64,000 nt of DNA from Arcicella rosea (GTDB taxonomy: Bacteria; Bacteroidota; Bacteroidia; Cytophagales; Spirosomataceae): the NCBI RefSeq assembly GCF_040543805.1, contig NZ_JBEUMS010000006.1, positions 186,001-250,000 on the forward strand, in the 5' to 3' direction. Positions 25,411 to 33,269 of the stretch are shown piece by piece. The number at the start of each line of letters is the position of its first letter. Position 1 is the stretch's first letter. Position numbers and translations under genes: made by a program. The notes beneath the pieces are model-generated. The model saw nothing but the letters and a program-made list of their open reading frames with translations, had not been told where the DNA came from and made no database searches.

Positions 25411-28005
25411 TTAATTTCCTCTACCCGATGAATCAGGTCTTGCTTCATTGGGTGACCTTACTGGTGCAAGTGAATCAGACCTAACATAATTACTATCAGC
25501 ATTGGTTGAATCGTTTACAGCAGCATATCTTACCGTACAGTTGAAAGGCTTGGTAATTCGCTTTGGATCTAATTTTTCAAAAGGTACAGGATGATATGCC
25601 TCAAGACTTGGGTCTTTAATCACTTTTGACATATATCGCCCAAAAAGTGGCAATGCCGTTTTAGAACCTTCACCATAAGCTCCACTCCTAAAGTGGATAG
25701 AACGGTCGTCGCCACCTACCCAAGTTCCTGTTACCAAATTACTGGTTAAACCCATGTACCAACCATCTGAATGATTAGAAGTTGTACCCGTTTTTCCAGC
25801 AAAACGTGATTTGTAGCGGTCTTTTCCATCAAATAAATCTTTAAACGACCAAAGGTTTTGTGAAGTACCTCCTTGTTCTTCCAAACCACCTTCTAACATG
25901 TATCTCATTAACTGAGCAGATTCTTTTCTGATGGCTTGATGGCGTTCTGGCTCAAAAGTATGAATCGTATTTCCGTTTCTATCTTGAATTTCAACGACCA
26001 ACATAGGTTGTGTATAAATTCCTTCATTCAAGAAACATCCATAAGAACCAACCATTTCAAATAAAGTAACATCGTTAGACCCTAAACCAATGGATGGAAC
26101 AGCCGCTAATGGACTTTTGATTCCCATTTTATGAGCATAATAAACTACAGAATCGGGACCAACTTCGTTAGTTAACCAAGCAGCACAAGAGTTGATAGAA
26201 CGAGCCATCGCCCTTCGTAGCGACATCGAAGTATAAGTAAATCGACCATCGGCATTGTGTGGACGCCAGATTTTTTTTTCGCCTTTTTCTTCTACTTCAA
26301 TTTCAAAAGGTTCATCTTTAATCTGTGTACATGGCGACATATCTTTCGGACCATCAATCGCTGTGGTGTAAACAAATGGTTTGAAAGTAGAACCAGGTTG
26401 ACGACGCCCTTGATTGACGTGGTCATATTTAAAATATTGAAAATCTAAACCACCAACCCAAGCTTTAATATGCCCCGTGAACGGATCCATACTTATCATA
26501 CCAGCCTGTAAAAAACGCTTGTAATACACAATCGAATCGTAAGCACTCATCGTCATTTGTTCTTCTCCAGAACCATTTCTTGAGTAAACCCACATTTTAC
26601 GCTTTACATTTTTCATGTAATGCCAAATAGAATCTGAGTTGTTTTTATATTTTGCTGCTAAAGCTTTATAATAGCTAGTTCTTTTAGCAACAGTATCAAT
26701 GAATCCCGGAATTTCATTTCCTTTTTCATCTGACCAAGGATTTTTTCCAGACCAATGATTATCAAAAGTTTTTTGCAAAGCTCGCATTCCTTCCTGAACA
26801 GATGATTCTGCATAGATTTGCATTCTTGAATCAACAGTAGTAATAATTTTTAGTCCATCTCTATACAAATCTAATTCAACATCACTTGTATCCGCCCATT
26901 CTTTTAATGCTTTCGCTACGGCTGTTTTAAAGTAATTACTTGAACCATCATAAGGAGATTCCTCATTTATTTTCAACTTAATTGGTAATTTTGAAAGCGA
27001 GTCATAATGAACTCTTGTTAAATAACCATACTTCACCATTTGTGACATAACGGTATTTCTTCTTTTCAAAGATTTATCGTAATTCCTTCTTGGATTATAA
27101 GTATTGGTTGCTTTTTGCATTCCAACTAATACCGCAGCTTCTTGCACATTTAAGCTATCTGGTGAAGTATTAAAATATGTTTTGGCGGCTACTTTTATTC
27201 CGTAAGAATTACTGCCAAAATCAACGGTGTTCAAGTACCATAAAATAATTTCTTCTTTAGTATAATACCTTTCAAGTTTGATGGCTGTTAACCATTCTTT
27301 CGTTTTGATGACAAACTTGCCCAAAACTGGTACATAACCAAATACTCCTTTTTTGGCAACACCTTCTTTTTTACGGGTTTTAAAAAGGTTTTTGGCCAAT
27401 TGTTGCGTAATGGTACTTCCACCACCACGTTCACTTGCCCCTGTGACAATCCCAGCCACTACGCCAAAAATGGCTCTAAAGTCAATTCCTGAATGTTGAT
27501 AAAAACGAGCATCTTCTGTAGCAACTAATGCTTTTACTAAAAAAGGAGAAAGGTCTTTATAGTTTTTGATAGGTGTGCGATTTTCTTGAAAAAACTTCCC
27601 CATTAAAACACCGTCCTCTGAATAAATCTCTGATGATTGAGAAAGTTTAGGGTTTTGTAATTCTCCTACCGAAGGCATTTCGCCAGTTAACCACAAAAAG
27701 TTGGTTTGGATACAAAAAAGATAGAAAACACCTGCCAGTACTGTCCATACAAATGATTTCCAAAGTGTTCTTATCGGTTTATAATAAGCAGATTCTTTAT
27801 CAAAACTTTGGCTAATTTTTTGTTTTGCATCTGAAAAATAAGCCTTTATACTATCGAGGCGCTTATAAAGTATTTGTACCTGTTCTTCACCCAATATTAT
27901 TACCAACAATTTATCTATTTGAAGCCAAAGCAAATGCAGAGAATTCAACAGCGCTGTTTGAATAATAACACTAAGATTTTGAATGAGTTGTTTTATCTTG
28001 TTCAT
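25411..28005 (-). CDS. Penicillin-binding protein 1A, bifunctional class A PBP
   Basis: Peptidoglycan glycosyltransferase/transpeptidase. A cytoplasmic N-terminus of about 100 residues precedes one transmembrane helix (VLAGVFYLFCIQTNFLWL). The GT51 domain is marked by ATEDARFYQHSGIDFRAI and GGSTITQQLAKNLF. The transpeptidase has STFK (in RRQPGSTFKPF), SIN (RSINSCAAW) and KTG (GKTGTTSNHSDGWY). I prefer the start at 28005 (MNKIKQLI). An in-frame ATG at 28023 is the alternative. The C-terminus ends in a Ser/Asp/Pro-rich tail. Confidence 0.94.
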   Translation of the reverse strand: MNKIKQLIQNLSVIIQTALLNSLHLLWLQIDKLLVIILGEEQVQILYKRLDSIKAYFSDAKQKISQSFDKESAYYKPIRTLWKSFVWTVLAGVFYLFCIQTNFLWLTGEMPSVGELQNPKLSQSSEIYSEDGVLMGKFFQENRTPIKNYKDLSPFLVKALVATEDARFYQHSGIDFRAIFGVVAGIVTGASERGGGSTITQQLAKNLFKTRKKEGVAKKGVFGYVPVLGKFVIKTKEWLTAIKLERYYTKEEIILWYLNTVDFGSNSYGIKVAAKTYFNTSPDSLNVQEAAVLVGMQKATNTYNPRRNYDKSLKRRNTVMSQMVKYGYLTRVHYDSLSKLPIKLKINEESPYDGSSNYFKTAVAKALKEWADTSDVELDLYRDGLKIITTVDSRMQIYAESSVQEGMRALQKTFDNHWSGKNPWSDEKGNEIPGFIDTVAKRTSYYKALAAKYKNNSDSIWHYMKNVKRKMWVYSRNGSGEEQMTMSAYDSIVYYKRFLQAGMISMDPFTGHIKAWVGGLDFQYFKYDHVNQGRRQPGSTFKPFVYTTAIDGPKDMSPCTQIKDEPFEIEVEEKGEKKIWRPHNADGRFTYTSMSLRRAMARSINSCAAWLTNEVGPDSVVYYAHKMGIKSPLAAVPSIGLGSNDVTLFEMVGSYGCFLNEGIYTQPMLVVEIQDRNGNTIHTFEPERHQAIRKESAQLMRYMLEGGLEEQGGTSQNLWSFKDLFDGKDRYKSRFAGKTGTTSNHSDGWYMGLTSNLVTGTWVGGDDRSIHFRSGAYGEGSKTALPLFGRYMSKVIKDPSLEAYHPVPFEKLDPKRITKPFNCTVRYAAVNDSTNADSNYVRSDSLAPVRSPNEARPDSSGRGN

Positions 28006-28023
28006 CGTGTACTTATTTATCAA

Positions 28024-28439
28024 ACTAAAATAGGCGACAATTTACGACAAAAGTTTTAGATTAAGGAGTGAAACAAGATAGAAAATTGAAAGCTTTAACA
28101 TTAAAAATTGATTCATAAGTCAGTTTTTTGAGATTTACTTGATGAATCAATTTGATAATATTTTGTTGATTATTTTTTTACAAAAATTAAAGTATTGCCT
28201 TACTGGTTTGATATTTCCTTGTAAGCTTTGATTCATCATCAAAAACTTAATCAAAATTGCTATACATTTTAAAATCAAAAAGAGATAAAACTGAAAAAAC
28301 AAGCTCAAAAGGCCATTGAGCGACCTTTAAAATAGATATTTACAAAAAAACTTTAAAGTTTTTTTACACTTTAACTCCCTAATAATCAGCCAAACTTACA
28401 TTCACTGATATTTTTTTTGATATTTTTTTTGCGTAAAAG
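28024..28439. other. Intergenic region upstream of PBP1A and tRNA-Ser
   Basis: About 460 bp of AT-rich DNA between divergent units. It contains a perfect inverted repeat, AAATTGATTCAT (28105-28116) with ATGAATCAATTT (28142-28153), and related GATTCATCATCAAA words near 28230. No coding frame looks real. Confidence 0.5.
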
Positions 28440-28470
28440 TTGCACAAAAAGAAAGAAAGCACTAATTTTG
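28440..28470 (+). promoter_or_regulatory. Promoter of tRNA-Ser
   Basis: TTG at 28440-28442 and TAATTTTG at 28463-28470 are separated by 20 bp. This is an excellent match to the Bacteroidota TTG-N17-23-TAnnTTTG promoter, 15 bp before the tRNA. Confidence 0.8.
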
Positions 28471-28485
28471 CATCATCAAAAACGA

Positions 28486-28570
28486 AGAGAGTTGGCAGAG
28501 TGGTCGATTGCGGCAGTCTTGAAAACTGTTGACTGTAACAGGTCCGGGGGTTCGAATCCCTCACTCTCTA
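28486..28570 (+). tRNA. tRNA-Ser (anticodon TGA)
   Basis: Class II tRNA with a long variable arm. The acceptor pair is AGAGAGT (28486-28492) with ACTCTCT (28563-28569). The anticodon loop is CTTGAAA, giving TGA. The T-loop is TTCGAAT. The position after the acceptor stem is A rather than the G usually found in bacterial tRNA-Ser, and CCA is not encoded. A peptide read across this region on the plus strand is an artefact. Confidence 0.93.
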
Positions 28571-28571
28571 C

Positions 28572-28600
28572 AAAGGTTAGCCTAACAGCTAACCTTTTTT
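28572..28600 (+). terminator. tRNA-Ser terminator
   Basis: Perfect 10-bp arms AAAGGTTAGC and GCTAACCTTT with a 6-nt loop and a T-run, immediately after the tRNA. Confidence 0.9.
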
Positions 28601-28637
28601 GTTTTATACAGTTTTCTTAACATTAAACATTAAAACT

Positions 28638-28871
28638 ATGTGGATAGAAGAAGACAATAAATTGAAAAGAGATTTTCTTTTCAAAGATTTTTCAGAGGCT
28701 TTTGCCTTTATGACTCGTGTGGCTTTCTTGGCTGAAAAACAAAATCACCACCCTTTCTGGACTAATGTTTATAATAAAGTAAGCATTGAACTCAATACTC
28801 ATGATGCTGGAAATATCATTACTGACAAAGATTACAAACTGGCTAAAGCGATAGATTTGTTAATTCTTTAA
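28638..28871 (+). CDS. Pterin-4a-carbinolamine dehydratase
   Basis: A 77-residue protein of the PCD/DCoH family, which recycles 4a-hydroxytetrahydrobiopterin. It has the compact family pattern: FKDFSEAFAFMTRVAFLAE, then KQNHHPFWTNVYNKVSIEL with the catalytic HHPxW motif, then TDKDYKLAKAIDLLI. I start at the ATG at 28638, because upstream codons lie in the tRNA terminator. No phenylalanine hydroxylase is in the window. Confidence 0.88.
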   Translation: MWIEEDNKLKRDFLFKDFSEAFAFMTRVAFLAEKQNHHPFWTNVYNKVSIELNTHDAGNIITDKDYKLAKAIDLLIL

Positions 28872-28921
28872 TCAGGTTGTACTCCAATTTGCTTCATATA
28901 GGCTTAAATTCCCCAATTATT

Positions 28922-29596
28922 ATGAAATTATACCTTGTTCCCACGCCAATCGGAAATCTGGATGACATTACTTATAGAGCTGTAAAGATTTTACAATCTG
29001 TTGATGCTGTTTTAGCTGAGGATACTCGAAATTCAGGGATATTGCTAAAACATTTGAATATATCGAAACCTTTATATGCACATCATGCGCACAACGAGCA
29101 TCATGGCACAAATGGCATCATCAAATTATTGAAAGAAGGAAAAGTATTGGCACTGGTTTCAGATGCTGGTACGCCAGCTATTTCTGACCCTGGTTTTTTA
29201 TTGGTGCGAGAATGCTTGAAACAAGGTATTGAAGTAGAATGCTTGCCGGGTGCTACTGCTTTTGTTCCTGCTTTGGTAAATTCTGGCTTACCTGCTGATC
29301 GTTTTATTTTTGAAGGTTTCCTTCCTCATAAAAAAGGCAGGCAAACAAGACTTAAAAATTTAGTAGAAGAAGAAAGAACTATTATCCTTTATGAATCGCC
29401 ACATCGTCTTTTAAAAACACTGGAACAATTAGCGGAATTCTTAGGAATAGACCGCCAAGCTTGCGTTTCTCGTGAATTAACTAAAGTTTTTGAAGAAAAT
29501 ATCAGAGGTACATTATCTGAAATACTTTTGCACTACCAAAGTAATCCAAACACAATTAAAGGTGAAATTGTGATTGTTGTTGCTGGTAAAGCATAA
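28922..29596 (+). CDS. rsmI: 16S rRNA (cytidine(1402)-2'-O)-methyltransferase
   Basis: SAM-dependent tetrapyrrole-methylase-fold enzyme that methylates C1402 of 16S rRNA. The 224-residue protein has YLVPTPIGNLDDITYRA at the start, VLAEDTRNSG, VSDAGTPAISDPG and REITK-type RELTKVFEE. The start at 28922 gives the classic M-K-L-Y-L-V-P-T-P-I-G-N-L beginning. The earlier TTG at 28877 is unlikely. Confidence 0.95.
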   Translation: MKLYLVPTPIGNLDDITYRAVKILQSVDAVLAEDTRNSGILLKHLNISKPLYAHHAHNEHHGTNGIIKLLKEGKVLALVSDAGTPAISDPGFLLVRECLKQGIEVECLPGATAFVPALVNSGLPADRFIFEGFLPHKKGRQTRLKNLVEEERTIILYESPHRLLKTLEQLAEFLGIDRQACVSRELTKVFEENIRGTLSEILLHYQSNPNTIKGEIVIVVAGKA

Positions 29597-29644
29597 AATT
29601 TTATTATTTTAGGGGGTTAATTCATCCCAAATCCAAACTAATAT

Positions 29645-30913
29645 ATGAAATACCTCTCTTCATTTAAACATTTGATACTGTTTTTCGCCTTCCTGATTTC
29701 TACAAATATCAGGACCGAAGCTCAAAATCTTTCTGCAAACAGCAAAGTAAGTTTAATTACTGTTGAACCCGGCAATGAACTAAATGATGCTTTTGGGCAT
29801 ACGCTTTTATGGATTTATGACCCTGTAAATCAAATAGATAAAGCTTACAATTTTGGTGTATATGACTTTGAAACCGAAAATTTCTATTGGAAATTTGTCA
29901 AAGGTCAGCTTCCATACAAAATGTCTCATGCGCCTTTAATGGCTTACCAAGAGTATTATCAGCAACAACACCGCAATATGACTGAGCAAGTACTTGATAT
30001 TTCGGCTAGTCAAAAGCAAATTGTTTATAATCATCTTGAAAATACTTATAACGACCCTAGCAAAAGGGTTTATATGTATAAATTCTTTTACGATAACTGT
30101 GCTACAAGGGTAAGAGACGCCATGATGTTGGCTTGTACTGATAGTGTTCATTTACAAAATATCCCTGAAATGAATGATAGTACCTACCGCCAATGGATGA
30201 ACAAATGTTTAATCAGAAAACATCATTATTGGTCGGCATTGGGAATGAATATTGCTTTAGGCGCACCTGCTGACGAAAGAATTTTACAATTTAAAGCCTG
30301 TTATTTACCTGAAAATTTACAAAAAAGTATGCGTGCCGCTAAAAGAATGACGCACCACGTTTTACGCTTTTTAGTTCGTTCAGAAAATCCACTTTATTCA
30401 ACAACTCCTATCGACGAAGAGCCACTTTTTATATTTACTCCAAGATTTTGGCTATTACTAATATTTCTTTTCACTGGCTACAAAACATACTTTCACTGGA
30501 AAAGGCGTCAGAAAGGATACTCTTTTGATAAAATACTTTTTTCAGTTGCTGGTCTAATTGGTTGGTTATTACTTTTCTTGTGGTTCGGAACAGACCACGG
30601 TGTAACTGATTACAACAGAAATTTATTGTGGGCTTTTCCTTTACACCTTCCGTTGGTGTGGTTTATGCAAGAACGTAACGGTAGTTATTGGTATGGCTAT
30701 TATTATATTTTGGTAGGTTTATTACTTGCAATGGGTCTGTTTTATGCCGTTCAATATTCTTGGGACATTACTTTATTGGTTTTAATTCTTATCATCAGAG
30801 CATTTTATCATGCTGGCTTTGAAAGAGAACATAGAATGACCCAAACTAAATTCCGCAAAATTATTAAAGGAAGACGTTTGGAAGTTATTCATAGTGAGCA
30901 TAATTTGGAGTAA
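29645..30913 (+). CDS. lnb: Probable Lnb-type lipoprotein N-acyltransferase (DUF4105)
   Basis: A 422-residue membrane protein. The signal/anchor ends around TEAQ. The periplasmic DUF4105/Lnb N-terminal domain carries AFGHTLLW with His52 and FFYDNCATRVRD with Cys152, the conserved pair expected for acyl transfer. Five hydrophobic segments follow from about residue 268 onward. As I recall it, Bacteroides Lnb of this architecture N-acylates lipoproteins in place of Lnt. Assignment to this protein is by domain pattern. It follows rsmI by 48 bp and ends in a strong terminator. Confidence 0.75.
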   Translation: MKYLSSFKHLILFFAFLISTNIRTEAQNLSANSKVSLITVEPGNELNDAFGHTLLWIYDPVNQIDKAYNFGVYDFETENFYWKFVKGQLPYKMSHAPLMAYQEYYQQQHRNMTEQVLDISASQKQIVYNHLENTYNDPSKRVYMYKFFYDNCATRVRDAMMLACTDSVHLQNIPEMNDSTYRQWMNKCLIRKHHYWSALGMNIALGAPADERILQFKACYLPENLQKSMRAAKRMTHHVLRFLVRSENPLYSTTPIDEEPLFIFTPRFWLLLIFLFTGYKTYFHWKRRQKGYSFDKILFSVAGLIGWLLLFLWFGTDHGVTDYNRNLLWAFPLHLPLVWFMQERNGSYWYGYYYILVGLLLAMGLFYAVQYSWDITLLVLILIIRAFYHAGFEREHRMTQTKFRKIIKGRRLEVIHSEHNLE

Positions 30914-30932
30914 TCAAGTATCAAAACATCAT

Positions 30933-30969
30933 AAAAAAGCCATTCTTCGCATGAAGAATGGCTTTTTTA
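30933..30969. terminator. Bidirectional terminator between lnb and the LytTR regulator
   Basis: A perfect stem, GCCATTCTTC/GAAGAATGGC with a GCAT loop, is flanked by an A-run and a T-run. The genes on either side are convergent. Confidence 0.9.
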
Positions 30970-30982
30970 TGATTAGCAAAAT

Positions 30983-31726
30983 TTACTTTACTGCTAATAC
31001 ACCTGTTTTATAAATCTTTTCTAAAATTCCATCTCTGAAACTTCTGCCTACTGGTAAGCTTTTTCCTGAAACAATTAAATCTCCTGCTTCGATAGAAGTT
31101 ACTTTGGCTATCGACACAATAAATGATTTATGAATTCTAGCAAATTGTTCTGCTGGTAAAATATCACCAATGCCATTCATGGTTTGATAAGTAACAAAAG
31201 TGCCTGCCAAAGTGTGAATTCGGATATAATCCTTTAAACTTTCGATGAATAAAATATCTGAAAAATTAATCTTTACGATGCGTTTATCAACTTTAATAAA
31301 CATCGCTTCTGGGCGTTCGTTACCATTTAATTGAACAGAAGTACTGGTAGTTATTTGTTGATTCGCTTCGTTTTCTTTCGGTACAACTTTATTGACAGCC
31401 TTTACAAAACGTTGAAAAGGGATAGGTTTTAATAAGTAATCTACCACACTCAATTCAAAACTTTCAACAGCGTAATCTCGATAAGCCGTTGTGATAATTA
31501 CTTTTGGTGGATTTTGAAGACTTTTCAACAATTCCATTCCATCTAAAGTTGGCATTTCTATGTCCAGAAAAAGTAAATCGATATCGCCTTTTTTCAGATA
31601 ATTAAAAGCTTGAATACCGTTTTCACAACGCCCAACTAATTCAAGGCTGTCGATTCTTTCGATAAAAGTTTCTAATACATCTAATGCCAATGGCTCATCA
31701 TCCACTATAAGGGTTTTCAATTTCAT
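30983..31726 (-). CDS. LytTR-family response regulator
   Basis: A 247-residue two-component regulator. The receiver domain has the acidic pair VDDEP (8-12), the phospho-acceptor Asp55 in LLFLDIEMPTLDG, a Thr in VIITTAYRDYAV and a Lys in LLKPI. The C-terminal LytTR DNA-binding domain (about 140-240) has FIKVDKRIVKINFSDILFIE and RIHKSFIV. It starts 4 bp after the histidine kinase gene and forms one system with it. Targets unknown. Confidence 0.93.
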   Translation of the reverse strand: MKLKTLIVDDEPLALDVLETFIERIDSLELVGRCENGIQAFNYLKKGDIDLLFLDIEMPTLDGMELLKSLQNPPKVIITTAYRDYAVESFELSVVDYLLKPIPFQRFVKAVNKVVPKENEANQQITTSTSVQLNGNERPEAMFIKVDKRIVKINFSDILFIESLKDYIRIHTLAGTFVTYQTMNGIGDILPAEQFARIHKSFIVSIAKVTSIEAGDLIVSGKSLPVGRSFRDGILEKIYKTGVLAVK

Positions 31727-31730
31727 GTGC

Positions 31731-32819
31731 CTATTTTAAAGGAATAAATAATGAAATAAAGTATTGTTTTTCAGTAGGTTGTATGTTCAACTCGTAATTA
31801 TTCCCATAAAGTAAGGCTAATCTTCGCTGAACATTTTTAAGTCCTAAACCTTTGTGTTTTTTCCGATTTGAACTATTATCAAATCGAGGATTTACAACTA
31901 CAAAAAGTAATTTTCCATTTAAGATTTTAAGGGTAATTTTCAAATCTAAAACACCTGTTTCATGCGAAGTTCCATGTTTGAAAGCATTTTCAATAAATGG
32001 CAATAAAAGAAGTGGCGCAAGTTTACGCTGTTCGATACTCCCTTCAATTTGAAAATCTAAATTTAAACGTTTCCCGAATCTCAGGCTTTCTAAATCTAAA
32101 TAATTTTGAATATGTTCTATTTCTTTTTTTAATGTGGTTTCATGGCTATCCGACTCATACAACATATAACTCATTAATCCTGAAAGCTTTACCACTACTT
32201 CTGGTGCTAAATCAGATTTTTTGATGGTCAAGGAATATAAATTATTCAAGGTATTAAAAAAGAAATGAGGCTGAATCTGAGACTTCAAAAATTCTAATTC
32301 ATTTTTTACACTTTGTCCTTCTAATTCTTTGATTTTTTCTTGATTATCAATCCAATCTTTCGTTAGTTTTAATCCGCTGGTTACTCCTAAAACCGAAAAA
32401 GTATCGAACATTCTTTTGGCTGTAGGTTTTGGGTCGAATAAAACATTTGGATGATAACCCACTGGACAATAATTGATTAAAATTAAATGATTAATCAGCG
32501 TTTGAATAACAGCTACCGACAGCAAAGTGGATAAAACCAAAAACACAAAGTATTGAAAGTATTTACCTGTAAGTAAAAAACGGGGAATTAAATAATATAT
32601 ATTTCCATAAACCAGAATAAAGTAAAATGGGAATTTTACCGAATATTCAAAAACTGCCTGTGTGTAGTTATTGAGCAAAAAGCCAAAGTACAAAATATTG
32701 TACATACTTAGTACAATCCAAAAAAGGGAATGATAAGCCCAACGCTGACTAAGTACTCCTTTGGCGGGGAGATCAGTAAAAAAGGCTGTTCTATGTGGAA
32801 ATGAAGCAGTTGATTGCAC
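31731..32819 (-). CDS. LytS-like sensor histidine kinase
   Basis: A 362-residue membrane kinase with about four hydrophobic segments in residues 28-115. The His_kinase (PF06580) motif is LKSQIQPHFFFNTLNNLYSL, with phospho-His185. The ATPase domain has LLPFIENAFKHG and GLGLKNVQRRLALLYG. No separate sensor domain is visible, so the membrane region probably senses. It is co-transcribed with the LytTR regulator downstream. Confidence 0.92.
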   Translation of the reverse strand: MQSTASFPHRTAFFTDLPAKGVLSQRWAYHSLFWIVLSMYNILYFGFLLNNYTQAVFEYSVKFPFYFILVYGNIYYLIPRFLLTGKYFQYFVFLVLSTLLSVAVIQTLINHLILINYCPVGYHPNVLFDPKPTAKRMFDTFSVLGVTSGLKLTKDWIDNQEKIKELEGQSVKNELEFLKSQIQPHFFFNTLNNLYSLTIKKSDLAPEVVVKLSGLMSYMLYESDSHETTLKKEIEHIQNYLDLESLRFGKRLNLDFQIEGSIEQRKLAPLLLLPFIENAFKHGTSHETGVLDLKITLKILNGKLLFVVVNPRFDNSSNRKKHKGLGLKNVQRRLALLYGNNYELNIQPTEKQYFISLFIPLK

Positions 32820-33269
32820 GATTAATAGCTTTTATATTGAGAAGATTGTATATCAAATTTATACAAAAAATTAGTAAAAATATATTCTTTTCGATGAACA
32901 GTAAAACAAATTGGCTTTCTCCGATTTTACATCATTTACGTTATTGGTCGAAAGGATATTGTTTTTTGGCGAATTTATCTAAATCCATATACAAATTATA
33001 CGTTATTTGCGAACTGTAATCTTTTGAATTACAATTCATCAACATAAAATTATACAGAGTAAATTTCAAAAGCTCCGAAGTAAATGTAAAAACTTGTGTT
33101 TATTACGGAGCTTTTTTTAAATAATCTTCTCAAAAGATCTTTTTAAATAAGAAAAATAATAATTAATTTGGTTAAGGGGTCTAGGGACGTAGCTTTGCTG
33201 TGTCCCTAATTTTTGTCACCTCAAACCTCATTTAAGTAAACAAAACCTCTTTATCAACATTATTTAAAT
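32820..33269. other. Intergenic region between the LytS-like kinase and DUF5916 genes
   Basis: A 450-bp spacer between divergent genes. It contains a terminator-like hairpin at 33068-33118 that no annotated plus-strand gene would use, and a second hairpin at about 33180-33207 (TAGGGAC...GTCCCTA). I see no convincing protein frame. A small RNA ending at the first hairpin is possible but unsupported by a clear promoter. Confidence 0.4.
33068..33118 (+). terminator. Orphan terminator-like hairpin
   Basis: Arms AAAAGCTCCG and CGGAGCTTTT are followed by T residues. No gene lies upstream on the plus strand, so its transcript is unknown. Confidence 0.6.

Noticed and set aside
28417..28620. Plus-strand protein frame reading ELAEWSIAAVLKTVDCNRSG
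   Set aside because: It is the translation of the tRNA-Ser gene and its terminator, not a protein gene.
32795..33019. 74-codon plus-strand frame opposite the kinase start
   Set aside because: Composition is that of random AT-rich DNA, and it overlaps the start of the LytS-like gene in antisense.
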